Origin: Ilumatobacteraceae bacterium
GTDB lineage: Bacteria; Actinomycetota; Acidimicrobiia; Acidimicrobiales; Ilumatobacteraceae
Length of the DNA: 64,000 bases
Direction: 5' to 3'
Assembly (NCBI GenBank): GCA_025463305.1
Contig: JAOBWK010000056.1
Coordinates: 1-64,000, forward strand
The stretch's first letter is position 1, and every line of letters starts with the position of its first letter. Of the stretch, positions 43,983-53,097 are shown one piece after another. The notes under the pieces were generated by a model that searched no databases, was not told the DNA's origin, and saw only the letters and a program-made list of their open reading frames with translations. Both the position numbers and the translations under genes were made by a program.

Positions 43983-44549
43983 ATGTTGACAGCGTTCCTG
44001 GTGAGCTTCGGCGTCATCTTCGTCGCCGAGCTCGGCGACAAGTCACAGCTGATGGCGCTCACGTTCGCGACCCGCTTCAAGACCGTGCCGGTGCTGATCG
44101 GCATCACCGTGGCGACCGCGCTCGTCCACCTCGTGTCCGTCGTGGTCGGCGCCGTGATCGGTGCCGCGCTGCCGACGCGGGCGATCAGCATCGTCGCCGC
44201 GGTCGCGTTCGTCGGCTTCGGGCTGTGGACGATCCGCGGCGACAAGCTGACCGAGGAGGACGAGCAGCGTGCGGCGCGACCGGCACGCAACACGATCCTG
44301 ACCGTCGGGTTCGTGTTCTTCCTGGCCGAGCTCGGCGACAAGACGATGCTCGCGACGATCACCCTCGCGACTCGCGAGGGTGTCGTCGGGACATGGCTCG
44401 GCAGCACCCTCGGGATGGTCGCCGCCGACGCGATGGCCATCGGCATCGGGCGGATGCTGGGATCGAGGCTGCCGGAACGGGCGATCCGCATCGGGGCGTC
44501 GATCACCTTCTTCGCCTTCGGTGGCGTGCTGCTGGCCGAATCGCTGTGA
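43983..44549 (+). CDS. UPF0016/TMEM165-GDT1-family metal transporter
   Basis: 188 residues, six helices in two repeats, each with the family motif: VAELGDKSQLMA near residue 15 and LAELGDKTMLAT near 113. The acidic motifs line the cation path; bacterial members export Mn2+ (MneA type), and eukaryotic ones move Mn2+/Ca2+. GAGGAG ribosome binding site (43971-43976) six bases before the ATG, with CTCG/CGAG pairing that could partly hide it. The Mn2+ riboswitch upstream makes manganese the likely substrate. Confidence 0.9.
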   Translation: MLTAFLVSFGVIFVAELGDKSQLMALTFATRFKTVPVLIGITVATALVHLVSVVVGAVIGAALPTRAISIVAAVAFVGFGLWTIRGDKLTEEDEQRAARPARNTILTVGFVFFLAELGDKTMLATITLATREGVVGTWLGSTLGMVAADAMAIGIGRMLGSRLPERAIRIGASITFFAFGGVLLAESL

Positions 44550-44580
44550 CGCCGGAGCGCCGTGACAACGTGTGGCGTCA
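44547..44580. terminator. Candidate bidirectional terminator
   Basis: TGACGCC (44547-44553) and GGCGTCA (44574-44580) are perfect arms that contain the stop codons of the two converging genes; loop of 20 bases, no T-tract. Confidence 0.4.
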
Positions 44581-44853
44581 GCCTTCGCCCGTGCTGGGGT
44601 CGATCACGCTGCTCACCCGGTGCACGGCCGTGACCGGGAAGCCGCCCTTGGCCGCGTGCTCGCGGATCGCCTCGGGATCGTCGGCGACGTACACGCAGAA
44701 CAGCTTGTCGTCGGTGACGTAGCTCTGCTGCCACTGCGCACGCGTCGCCATGGTGGACAGGACCTCGTTCGACTTCGCCGACACGGCCTGGAGCTCGGCG
44801 GCGGTCAGCTGGCCGGCGCCGGGCAGATCGCGCTCGATCACGTACTTGGGCAT
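44578..44853 (-). CDS. SCO4226-like small nickel-binding (DUF4242) protein
   Basis: 91 residues. MPKYVIERDLPGAGQLT, then LCVYVADDPEAIREHAAKGG and VTAVHRVSSVIDP match the DUF4242 family, whose Streptomyces member SCO4226 binds nickel. Ferredoxin-like fold, cytoplasmic. ATG at 44853 follows AAGGAG by about seven bases. It lies 122 bases downstream of the LuxR gene on the same strand. Confidence 0.78.
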   Translation of the reverse strand: MPKYVIERDLPGAGQLTAAELQAVSAKSNEVLSTMATRAQWQQSYVTDDKLFCVYVADDPEAIREHAAKGGFPVTAVHRVSSVIDPSTGEG

Positions 44854-44975
44854 GGGGTGCTCCTTCGGGTTCTCGGGTGTTCGTGGCCGTCTCGGTGGCG
44901 GCTGTGTCGAAGCGTGCGCCGACCCCGCTTCCCCATCCATCGGGAGATCTCCCCATATCGCCCGAGCGGTTGTCG

Positions 44976-47621
44976 TCAGACGGGGCGGGTGATCCCCATT
45001 CGCTCCGCCGCAACGGCTGCCTCGCCGCGTGATCGAACGTCGAGCTTGGCGAGGATGTGCGACACGTGGTGGCCCACCGTCTTCACGCTGATGTGCAGCG
45101 CAGCAGCGATCTCGCGATCGGTGCGGCCGGTGACGACGTGTCGGAGCACGTCGACCTCGCGGTCGGTGAGCATGCTCGGGTTCAAGCGCGTCGTCGCGCT
45201 GGGCGTGCGTGGCACTGTGGCGCCGACGGCTCGAAGCGTCGCTGAGATCCGGGTCCGCAAGGGTGCCGCGCCGAGCTCGTCGGCGATCCGGTGGGCGACG
45301 CGCAGATCATCGGCCGTTCCCACCAACAGGCGGGCGAAGGCCTCCTCGTACGGGCAGCCGATCTCCACCCATCGCGCCGCGGCGAGGTCCGGCCGGCCGG
45401 CGGCGCTGAGCCCGAACGGCGTGGTCGCCGTCGCGACGGTTCCGCGAGGCGCGCCGTCGGCGATCGCCAACCAGTGAGCCAGCTCCTCGGCCGCGGGGGC
45501 ATAGCGCAGCTCGACGGCGAGCGCCATCGCGTCGTCGAGCAGCACCCGCTCGGCATCGATCCGGCCGGCGAGCCAGGCGAACTCGGCCCGGCACACGGCC
45601 ACCGGCCAGAGGCGCTGCAGGTGCCACGTCGCGCGGGCCATCTCCAAGGCCTCGTCGAGCAACGGGGACACGTCCGGATCGCCCCGACGGCCACGCAGCC
45701 AACCGAGGGTGAGCAGCGTCACGAAGCGGCTGATGCCGATGTTGCGCGGGTTCCTGGCGAGACGGCCGGCGCGCTCGGCGGCTGCGTCCCAGTGGCCGGT
45801 CTCGAGGTCGCACCTGGCCCGCCAGGCATCGACGTAGTGGAGCGAGGCGATGAGCTCGCGCTCGCTCGCGTACGCCAAGGCGGCCTCCAGCGCCGTGACG
45901 CCGGTCGCGTAGTCGCGCAGCTCGGCCATGCCGGACCCGATCTGCAGGTAGCCCAGCACGACCAGTTGGTCGTTGCCGAGCCGCCGAGCGATCTCGATGC
46001 CACGTTCGATCCGCCGCAGACCCTCCGCGTCGCCGCTCATCGCGAGCGCGATGCCGCTGTTGATGCTCACCTCGGCCACCGTCGTCTCGTCGCCGACGGC
46101 GGTCGCGAGCTCGATCGACCGGCGACCGAGCCGATCCGCCTCGGCGAACCGTCGCGCGAGCATCTGCAGCGAGGACTCGGACGCCGCCACCAACGCCGCC
46201 GCGCGGCCCGCCGGAACATCGGCGATCGACGACGCCGCGCGCTGCACCCGATCGATGGCCTCCGGCACCCGACCCAGCGAGATCAGCGGCCGCATCCCCA
46301 TCACCAGCGCCTCGGCCTGTGCCTCGACATCGCCGGCCGTTGCGGCGAGGATGGTCGCTCGATCGAACACTGCCACCGAGTCCACCAACCGGCCGAGTAT
46401 CTGCAGCTCGACACCGAGGTGGCGCAACAGCTGCCCCGCCGTGTCCGGGGCGAGCAGGTCGTCATGGCGCAGGACGGTCTCGAGGTGGCGCGCCGCCTCG
46501 CGGTGCGATCCGACGGCGAGCGCCTCGTTCGCCGCCGCCGGTCCGAACTCGAGCAGCGCCTCGACGTCGTCGGCCTCTGCGGCGTGGAAGGCCAGCCGCG
46601 CCGGGTCGGGCGGGCCCAGAGCCGGCCGGCGGAGCGCAGCGAGGGCTCGCGCGTGGAGCAGCCGGCTGCGCGCCGGCGGTATCGACTCCACGATCGCGCG
46701 GCGCGCGAGCTCGTGACGGAAGGCGTACGTGCGGCCATCCTCGCTGCGCAGCAGGCCGCGCTCGACGCACGTCTCGAGGCCGTCGCGCGCGCTCGGCCCG
46801 TCGACCACCGCGTCGAGCAGCGAGCGTTCCACCCGGCCGGGCACGATCGCCGCCGCATCGAGCACGACACGCGCGTCAGCGGGCAGTCGCGCGGCGCGAG
46901 CGAGGACGGCGTCGCGCACCGACTCGGGCAGCTGATCGGGACCAATCTCGGTTGCGGCGTCGCCGAGCACCTCGGTGACGTAGAACGGGTTGCCGCCGGT
47001 GACGTGGTGCAGCGCCACAGGGTCGACATCGGCACTCCCGATCAGCCGGCGCACGGCATCGACGGTGAGCGGGCGGAGGCGGATCCGGCACCGCACCGCG
47101 GCGGTCAGCTCGCCGAGGCGCGCCCGCAGTGGATGGTGTGCGCCGACCTCGTCGTCGCGGTGGCTCACGATCAGCAACGCCATCAGACCGGCCAGGCGAC
47201 GGCCGAGGAACGTGAGCAGGTCGAGCGTCGCCTCGTCGGCCCAATGGGCGTCCTCGATGACGAGCACGCTGGCCCGCCCCTCGGTGCGAGAGCCGTCGAC
47301 GAGCTGCAACGCGAACGCGAACGCCTCGGCCCGGCTGGCGCCACCGATCAGCTCGCGGGCCATGGTCGGGTCGATCGTCGAGGCGACGTCGATGAGCGGC
47401 CCGAGCGGACGTGGCGACGACAGCGGATCGCAGGCACCGCGCATGATCACCGGCCGCCCGGCCGCGTGATCGAGGAACTCGCGGATCAGCGCGCTCTTGC
47501 CCGCACCCGCTTCGCCGGTGACCAGCGCGAGACCGCCCTGCCCCGAGCGGGCAGCGGCCAGCGCCCGATGCAGCTCGGCGAGCTCGTCGGCGCGCTCGAT
47601 CAGCTCCTCGGGTTCGGCCAT
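44976..47621 (-). CDS. LAL-type (large ATP-binding) LuxR-family regulator
   Basis: 881 residues. AAA/STAND ATPase at the N-terminus with Walker A VTGEAGAGKSALI and Walker B SVLVIEDAHWADE, a long TPR-like helical middle part (about 350-790) and a C-terminal LuxR helix-turn-helix (LTDREVDVLRHVVTGRTDRE, SVKTVGHHVSHILAKLDV). A signal-dependent transcription activator; the signal is unknown. The GH1 gene is divergent from it and the small DUF4242 gene lies downstream; either could be a target. Confidence 0.88.
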   Translation of the reverse strand: MAEPEELIERADELAELHRALAAARSGQGGLALVTGEAGAGKSALIREFLDHAAGRPVIMRGACDPLSSPRPLGPLIDVASTIDPTMARELIGGASRAEAFAFALQLVDGSRTEGRASVLVIEDAHWADEATLDLLTFLGRRLAGLMALLIVSHRDDEVGAHHPLRARLGELTAAVRCRIRLRPLTVDAVRRLIGSADVDPVALHHVTGGNPFYVTEVLGDAATEIGPDQLPESVRDAVLARAARLPADARVVLDAAAIVPGRVERSLLDAVVDGPSARDGLETCVERGLLRSEDGRTYAFRHELARRAIVESIPPARSRLLHARALAALRRPALGPPDPARLAFHAAEADDVEALLEFGPAAANEALAVGSHREAARHLETVLRHDDLLAPDTAGQLLRHLGVELQILGRLVDSVAVFDRATILAATAGDVEAQAEALVMGMRPLISLGRVPEAIDRVQRAASSIADVPAGRAAALVAASESSLQMLARRFAEADRLGRRSIELATAVGDETTVAEVSINSGIALAMSGDAEGLRRIERGIEIARRLGNDQLVVLGYLQIGSGMAELRDYATGVTALEAALAYASERELIASLHYVDAWRARCDLETGHWDAAAERAGRLARNPRNIGISRFVTLLTLGWLRGRRGDPDVSPLLDEALEMARATWHLQRLWPVAVCRAEFAWLAGRIDAERVLLDDAMALAVELRYAPAAEELAHWLAIADGAPRGTVATATTPFGLSAAGRPDLAAARWVEIGCPYEEAFARLLVGTADDLRVAHRIADELGAAPLRTRISATLRAVGATVPRTPSATTRLNPSMLTDREVDVLRHVVTGRTDREIAAALHISVKTVGHHVSHILAKLDVRSRGEAAVAAERMGITRPV

Positions 47622-47694
47622 CCGGACTTCCTAGCGCACGACGACGCGAACGCGAGGCGCATCGCCGCGACTTGTGAGGGACGATCGAACGGTC

Positions 47695-47700
47695 CACACT
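47695..47700 (+). promoter_or_regulatory. Possible -10 of the GH1 gene
   Basis: CACACT ends six bases before the ATG at 47707; first base departs from TANNNT. Confidence 0.3.
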
Positions 47701-47706
47701 CCGGCC

Positions 47707-48909
47707 ATGGACTGGCCGCTCGGATTCATGTGGGGAACCGGTGCGTCGTCGACGCAGTGCGAGGGCGCGGCACCCGCGTCGGACTGGTGGGACTGGGAGC
47801 GGGCGGGCCATGCACCGCTGTCGGGCGACGGCAACGGGTTCGCGACTCGCTACGCCGAGGACTTCGCATTGCTCGCAGAGCTCGGGCTGACGCACCATCG
47901 GCTGTCGATCGAGTGGGCCCGCCTCGAGCCCGAGGAAGGAGTGCACGACCCCGCCGCGATCGAGCACGTCCGCGCCGTGCTGACCGCGGCCCACGACGCC
48001 GGTGTCTCGCCGTGGGTCTGCCTCCACCACTTCACGCTCCCCCGCTGGCTGGCCGCAACGGGCGGCTTCCTCGTCGAGTCGAACCGCACCGGGGCGTGGG
48101 CGCGCCACGTCGACTTCGTCGCCGACACGTTCGGCGATCTGGTGGCCGGTTGGCAGCCGGTCAACGAGACCAACTACTACGCGATGGCGGCATACGGCGG
48201 CCGCGGCTGGCCGCCGGGTCACGACGATCCCACCGAGCGCGCCGTCATCGACGTCGCGATCCACCTCGCCAACGCCGAGGCCGCGGTGCGCCTCCGCCGG
48301 ACCGGCGCGCCCGTGTCGTCGATCTTCGGACTGTCCACCTTCGTCGCCCAGGACGACACCCCGGCGACGGCGGCACTGATCGACGGGCTCTACGCCTCGC
48401 TGTGGGCGCCGGGCATCGGGCTGTTCCGCGATGGCGTGCTCCGCGTGCCGGGACAGGATCCGGTCGAGCGGCCCGACCTCGCCGGAGCGTTCGACATGAT
48501 CGGGTTCTCGTACTACGCCACGCTCGGCGTGCGAGGCGGACGACCGAAGGTGCACCCGCCCGATGCGCCGCGCTCGCCCATCGGCTATGCGATCCACGCC
48601 GACGGGCTCGGGCTCGTGCTCGATCGCCTGCACGCGGAGCTGCCGACGACGCCGATCCTCGTCGCCGAGTACGGCATCGGCACCGACGACGACACCGTCC
48701 GTGCGGGATACCTCGAGCGCGGCGTCGAGATCGTCGCCGAACGCCTGGCCGGCGGGCACGACATCCGCGGCCTGTTCCACTGGACGGCCGTCGACAACTA
48801 CGAGTGGCTGCACGGCTTCGACGTCTCGTTCGGCATCATCGACCGCGACCGTGCGGTACGGCCGAGCGCCCAGGTCCTCCGGCGCGCAGCCCGCTCGGGC
48901 GGCGGTTGA
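47707..48909 (+). CDS. Glycoside hydrolase family 1 protein
   Basis: 400 residues. GFMWGTGASSTQCEGAAP is the GH1 start, HHRLSIEWARLEPEEG the early barrel strand, WQPVNETNYYAMAAYG the acid/base Glu (NET instead of the usual NEP), and ILVAEYGIGTDDD the nucleophile Glu (AEYG instead of TENG), with WTAVDNYEWLHGFD at the end. A beta-glucosidase or beta-galactosidase-like enzyme without signal peptide, so it acts on imported sugars. Divergent from the LuxR regulator by 85 bases. Both active-site variants leave the two Glu in place. Confidence 0.85.
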   Translation: MDWPLGFMWGTGASSTQCEGAAPASDWWDWERAGHAPLSGDGNGFATRYAEDFALLAELGLTHHRLSIEWARLEPEEGVHDPAAIEHVRAVLTAAHDAGVSPWVCLHHFTLPRWLAATGGFLVESNRTGAWARHVDFVADTFGDLVAGWQPVNETNYYAMAAYGGRGWPPGHDDPTERAVIDVAIHLANAEAAVRLRRTGAPVSSIFGLSTFVAQDDTPATAALIDGLYASLWAPGIGLFRDGVLRVPGQDPVERPDLAGAFDMIGFSYYATLGVRGGRPKVHPPDAPRSPIGYAIHADGLGLVLDRLHAELPTTPILVAEYGIGTDDDTVRAGYLERGVEIVAERLAGGHDIRGLFHWTAVDNYEWLHGFDVSFGIIDRDRAVRPSAQVLRRAARSGGG

Positions 48910-49017
48910 GCGGTTGACGGGATCTCGAGGATCGCGCCCGCCATCGAGTGACACACGAGCCGTCAAGATCGGCGTCCTCGCTGCCGATGTCTTCCTGGAA
49001 TCGGCGGAGACGGGCGG

Positions 49018-51705
49018 TTGCAAGTGGACTTCAGACGGCGGACGTCTCGGGGATATGTGGCCTGTGGGCTGATCGCGTGTCTGGCGTACCTGGTGCTGCC
49101 GCGCTCGAGCGGCGCTCAGGTCCTCTTCGTCGCGATCGCCTTCTCGGCGCCGGCGGTCGGCCTGCTGGCGATCCGTGGCGACGCATCCATCGCCCGCCAC
49201 GGACGCCGGTTGCTCGCTGCGGGGTTCGTGATCTCGGCGATCGGCGAGTTGGCCGACTTCGTGTTCATCACCCTCAAGGTCAGCTCCACGTCGAACACCG
49301 TCATCGACCTGCTGTTCCTGACGGCCTACATCGTCCAGCTCTGCGGGCTGATGTCGCTGTACCGGTCGCGCACCGTGTCACGCCACCAGTTCGGCTGGTT
49401 CGACGCCGCGGCCGTCGGCGTCGTGGTGCTCACCGTCGTCTGGACCACGATGTACCAGGCGATCTTCGGCCACGGCCGGGCCACGCCGCTCGACTGGATC
49501 ACCCGGTTCGGTGGCGCCGTGTTCGGCGTGGCGCTCGTCGTGACGGCGCTCCGGCTCGTCCTCGGTGCACGCGGACGCGACGTGATGGCGAACCTGCTGC
49601 TCGCCGGCTTCCTGTTGCAGCTCACCACCGACTCCGTGGCCGCGCTCTGGATCGGGTACACCGCTGGCGGCGCGCTCGACACGCTCTGGGCCGTGGCCTA
49701 CGTGATGATGGGCGCGGCGATGCTGCGTGCGCCGGTGGAGCACAACGCCACCACGGCGCCGACGCGCCTCGCCAACTCCGAGATCAAGCACACGCTCGTC
49801 CTCCAGGCGGCCGTCACGATCCTCCTCGCCACCATCATCGTCATCCAGGTCGGCGGTGCGGTGCCCGTCGCCAGCCTGATCGGCTGGGGGCTGTCCTGGC
49901 TGGTGATCCTCGTCATCACGCGCATCCGGATCTTCTCGCTGCTCCGGCTGGTGGGCGAGGCATCGGCCACCGAGAACCAGCGTCGGCTCACCGCGATGGT
50001 GGCCAGCTCGTCCGATGTCATCGGCATCGCCGACCCCGACGGCACGGTTCGCTACCTGTCACCCGCGATCGGCTCGATCACCGGTGTGGCGGTCGAGGCG
50101 TGGATCGGGCAGCGCTTCGACACCATGCTCGACACCCACTTCACGGGCCTCCACGACATCGCCGCGCGGTGCGCGCTGCTCGGCTCGGGCGAGTACGCGA
50201 CGTGGGAGTGCACGGTCACCAATGCCATCGACGACACGACCCGCACGGTGAAGCTCACCCTGGCCAACCACCTCGACAGCCCCGAGGTCAGCGGTTGGGT
50301 CATCACCGCCCACGACATGACCGACGAAGCCCGGCTCACCTCGGAGCTGCGCCACCAGTCGATGCACGACACGCTCACCGGGCTGCCGAACCGCGGCCTG
50401 CTGTTCGACCGCATCCAGCACTCACTCGACCGGATGTCGCGGATCCCCGACGCGTTCGTGTCGGTGGTGCTGGTCGACATCGACGACTTCAAGGCCGTCA
50501 ACGACAGCCTCGGTCACACCACGGGCGACGAGCTGCTGCGCGCCGTCGCCGAGCGGCTCGCCAGCTCGGTGCGCCAGGGCGACACCGTGGCCCGGCTCGG
50601 TGGCGACGAGTTCGCGATGCTGTTCGAGGACACCGACGAGCAGGAGGCGATGGGGCTCGCCCAGCGCGCCCTGGAGAGCCTCGCCCTCCCTGTGCACATG
50701 GGCTCCGGCGACTTCGCCGTGCGGGCCAGCGCCGGTGTGGTCTGCCACCGCGGCACCGCCAACCCGGTCGAGCTGCTGCGGTCCGCAGACATCGCGATGT
50801 ACGCGTCCAAGCGCGATGGCAAGTCGAAGGTCACACTGTTCCAGGATGCCATGCACGACCTCGCGCGCGAGCACCTGGAGCTGCGGATGGACCTCGCGGT
50901 CGCGCTGGAGCACGACGAGTTCGTGCTCGTCTACCAGCCGATCATGGACACCCAGGCCAAGCACATCGCCGGGGCGGAGGCGCTGCTGCGCTGGAACCAC
51001 CCGCGGCGCGGCCTGGTGTCGCCGGTCGACTTCATCCCGATCGCCGAGCAGTCGGGTGACATCGCCGCCATCGGCGAGTGGGTGATGCGCACGGCGTGCG
51101 CGGAGGCCTCCGGCTGGGCCGAGGGCGGCGAGAGCTCGTACATCAGCGTGAACGTGGCGGCGCCGCAGCTGCAGCACTCCGGGTTCTACGACCTCGTCGT
51201 CAGCGTCCTCGCCGACACCGGGCTGGCGCCGCGGCGGTTGATGATCGAGATCACCGAGTCGATGCTCGTCGACGACAGCGCCAACGCGCGGATGACGCTG
51301 TCGCGGCTGCGGGCCCTCGGCATCCGGATCGCGATCGACGACTTCGGCACCGGCTACTCCTCGCTCGCCTACCTCCGCTCGCTGTCGGTCGACGTGGTCA
51401 AGATCGACCAGTCGTTCGTGCGCGACGTCGGCAGCAACAGCGATCACCAGGCCCTGACCCGCACGATCCTCGCGCTCGCCGACGGGCTCGACATGACGGC
51501 CATCGCCGAGGGCGTCGAGACCGGCGTCGAGTTCGCCGAGCTCGAGCGGATGGGCTGCCTGTTCGCCCAGGGCTACCTGTTCTCACGGCCGATCACGCCG
51601 ATCGCGCTGCAGCGGATGTTCGAGCGGGTGCCCCGGGCCGCGGCCATGCATGCTTCCGCCGCCATCGCCGCGTCCAGCACCGAGACACCGGCCGTCACCG
51701 GCTGA
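49018..51705 (+). CDS. Membrane-bound PAS-GGDEF-EAL cyclic di-GMP protein
   Basis: 895 residues. Eight or nine N-terminal helices (about 10-305), a PAS domain (about 325-440, VASSSDVIGIADPDGTVRYL), GGDEF (LTGLPNRGLLF; ARLGGDEF with an RxxD site RQGD upstream) and EAL (VYQPIMDTQAKHIAGAEALL, DDFGTGYSSLAYLRS, IAEGVETGVE). Both catalytic motifs are intact, so it could make and degrade cyclic di-GMP. TTG start gives the full N-terminus; GTG at 49024 is an alternative. The upstream 108 bases hold a long-range inverted repeat TTGACGG (48914-48920)/CCGTCAA (48960-48966) of unclear role. Confidence 0.87.
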   Translation: MQVDFRRRTSRGYVACGLIACLAYLVLPRSSGAQVLFVAIAFSAPAVGLLAIRGDASIARHGRRLLAAGFVISAIGELADFVFITLKVSSTSNTVIDLLFLTAYIVQLCGLMSLYRSRTVSRHQFGWFDAAAVGVVVLTVVWTTMYQAIFGHGRATPLDWITRFGGAVFGVALVVTALRLVLGARGRDVMANLLLAGFLLQLTTDSVAALWIGYTAGGALDTLWAVAYVMMGAAMLRAPVEHNATTAPTRLANSEIKHTLVLQAAVTILLATIIVIQVGGAVPVASLIGWGLSWLVILVITRIRIFSLLRLVGEASATENQRRLTAMVASSSDVIGIADPDGTVRYLSPAIGSITGVAVEAWIGQRFDTMLDTHFTGLHDIAARCALLGSGEYATWECTVTNAIDDTTRTVKLTLANHLDSPEVSGWVITAHDMTDEARLTSELRHQSMHDTLTGLPNRGLLFDRIQHSLDRMSRIPDAFVSVVLVDIDDFKAVNDSLGHTTGDELLRAVAERLASSVRQGDTVARLGGDEFAMLFEDTDEQEAMGLAQRALESLALPVHMGSGDFAVRASAGVVCHRGTANPVELLRSADIAMYASKRDGKSKVTLFQDAMHDLAREHLELRMDLAVALEHDEFVLVYQPIMDTQAKHIAGAEALLRWNHPRRGLVSPVDFIPIAEQSGDIAAIGEWVMRTACAEASGWAEGGESSYISVNVAAPQLQHSGFYDLVVSVLADTGLAPRRLMIEITESMLVDDSANARMTLSRLRALGIRIAIDDFGTGYSSLAYLRSLSVDVVKIDQSFVRDVGSNSDHQALTRTILALADGLDMTAIAEGVETGVEFAELERMGCLFAQGYLFSRPITPIALQRMFERVPRAAAMHASAAIAASSTETPAVTG

Positions 51706-51739
51706 GCGCACACCCGCGACGCCATCTCGCGGGCCCCGG

Positions 51740-51745
51740 TAGGTT
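51740..51745 (+). promoter_or_regulatory. -10 element of the DUF1684 gene
   Basis: TAGGTT ends six bases before the ATG at 51752. Confidence 0.5.
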
Positions 51746-51751
51746 GAGCCG

Positions 51752-52399
51752 ATGCCCGACCCGCGCACGGCGCTCGAGATCGCCGACTGGCGCCGCCGGG
51801 TCTTCGCCCTCTACGCCACGGTGCGCTCCATCGCTGCCGGCGGAGCGGTCGCCGACCTCGCGGCCGCACACGCCGCCTGGCGCGCCGGCCGCGACGAGCT
51901 GTTCGCGACGCACCCGGCCACCCCGTTGCTGCCCGAGCACCGCGCCGGGTTCAGCGGCCTCGACATCGCGCCGTACGACCCGGCGTGGCGGTTCTCGGTC
52001 GACATCACTCCGGCCGGGCGCGAGCAACGGCTCGCCGTCGAGACGGGCACGGATGGCGTCGTGCCGTTCGAGCTGCTCGGCACCGCAGTGCTGCCGTCCG
52101 CCGGGTCGCTCGACGTCTGGCGGCTGGCCACCTACGGCGGCGGCATCTTCGTGCCCGTGCGCGACGCGCTTGCCGGACGCCCGGGAGGCACGTACGGGGG
52201 CGGCCGCTACGTGGTCGACACCGTGAAGGGCGCCGACCTCGCCGAGACCGACGGGCGCATCGTGATCGACCTCAACTTCGCCTACAACCCGTCGTGCGCG
52301 TACGACCCCGCGTGGGCCTGCCCGCTGGCCCCAACCGGCAACGTGCTCGCGGTCGAGGTACCCGCGGGCGAGCGCTACGCGGGCGCCTGGGTCGGCTGA
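51752..52399 (+). CDS. DUF1684-family protein
   Basis: 215 residues. YGGGRYVVDTVKGADL, LNFAYNPSCAYDPAWACPLA and NVLAVEVPAGER are the DUF1684 hallmarks. Function unknown; two conserved Cys in the C-terminal motif could bind metal. Followed after five bases by the YkgJ-like gene, so probably cotranscribed. Confidence 0.85.
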   Translation: MPDPRTALEIADWRRRVFALYATVRSIAAGGAVADLAAAHAAWRAGRDELFATHPATPLLPEHRAGFSGLDIAPYDPAWRFSVDITPAGREQRLAVETGTDGVVPFELLGTAVLPSAGSLDVWRLATYGGGIFVPVRDALAGRPGGTYGGGRYVVDTVKGADLAETDGRIVIDLNFAYNPSCAYDPAWACPLAPTGNVLAVEVPAGERYAGAWVG

Positions 52400-52404
52400 C
52401 CGCC

Positions 52405-53031
52405 ATGTCCGGACCTGATCACGACTCACCCGACTCGGGCGCCCTCGACGCCGGCGTGTTCGGCACCTGGTTGGTGGAGGTGCGGGCCGCGATCCGCGGT
52501 GAGGGCGAGAGCGACGTCGCCTGCGGCACGTGCACTGCGTGCTGCACCGCCTCCCAGTTCATCCACATCGGGCCCGACGAGGTCGACGCCAAGGCGCACA
52601 TCCCGGCCGCGCTGCTGTTCCCCGCGCCGCGGATGCCGAAGGGGAACGTGCTGATGGGCTACGACGAGCACGGACGCTGCCCGATGCTGATCGACGGCCG
52701 GTGCTCGATCTACGCGCACCGACCGAGGACGTGTCGCACCTACGACTGCCGGGTCTTCGCCGCGGCCGGCATCGAGCCCGACGAGGCCGACAAGGTGCTC
52801 ATCGCCGAACGGGTGCGGCGCTGGCGGTTCCGGTACGCCGCCGAGTCGGACCGGGTCGCGCACGACGCCGTGCGGGCCACCGCGGTGCACTTCGCGACGC
52901 ATCCGGACGAGATCCCGGGCCGGCCGGGGCCGCTCAGCAACACCCAGCTCGCCGTGCTCGCGGTGACCGAGCACGAAACGTTCGCCAACGATCGCGCACC
53001 CATCGGGCACACTGGTCACGACGACCGCTGA
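52405..53031 (+). CDS. YkgJ-family cysteine-cluster protein
   Basis: 208 residues. ACGTCTACCTASQFIHIGP, GRCPMLIDGRCSIYAHRPR and TCRTYDCR give the Cys pattern of the YkgJ/CxxCxxCC zinc- or iron-sulfur-chelating family. Role unknown. Second gene after DUF1684 and upstream of the ABC exporter genes, 66 bases away. Confidence 0.83.
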   Translation: MSGPDHDSPDSGALDAGVFGTWLVEVRAAIRGEGESDVACGTCTACCTASQFIHIGPDEVDAKAHIPAALLFPAPRMPKGNVLMGYDEHGRCPMLIDGRCSIYAHRPRTCRTYDCRVFAAAGIEPDEADKVLIAERVRRWRFRYAAESDRVAHDAVRATAVHFATHPDEIPGRPGPLSNTQLAVLAVTEHETFANDRAPIGHTGHDDR

Positions 53032-53097
53032 GTTCCACGCGACCGCGACGTCAGACCTCCAGCACCCTTCCCCCATCGCACCCCCACGAGGAGCCAC

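Noticed and set aside
45291..48917. A 1208-codon plus-strand open frame
   Set aside because: It is antisense to the LAL-type LuxR gene and the start of GH1; composition is that of high-GC shadow frames and no family pattern is seen.
48914..48966. Inverted repeat TTGACGG/CCGTCAA before the GGDEF-EAL gene, possible riboswitch
   Set aside because: Arms are far apart with little internal pairing and no cyclic di-GMP aptamer signature; kept only as a note in the gene entry.
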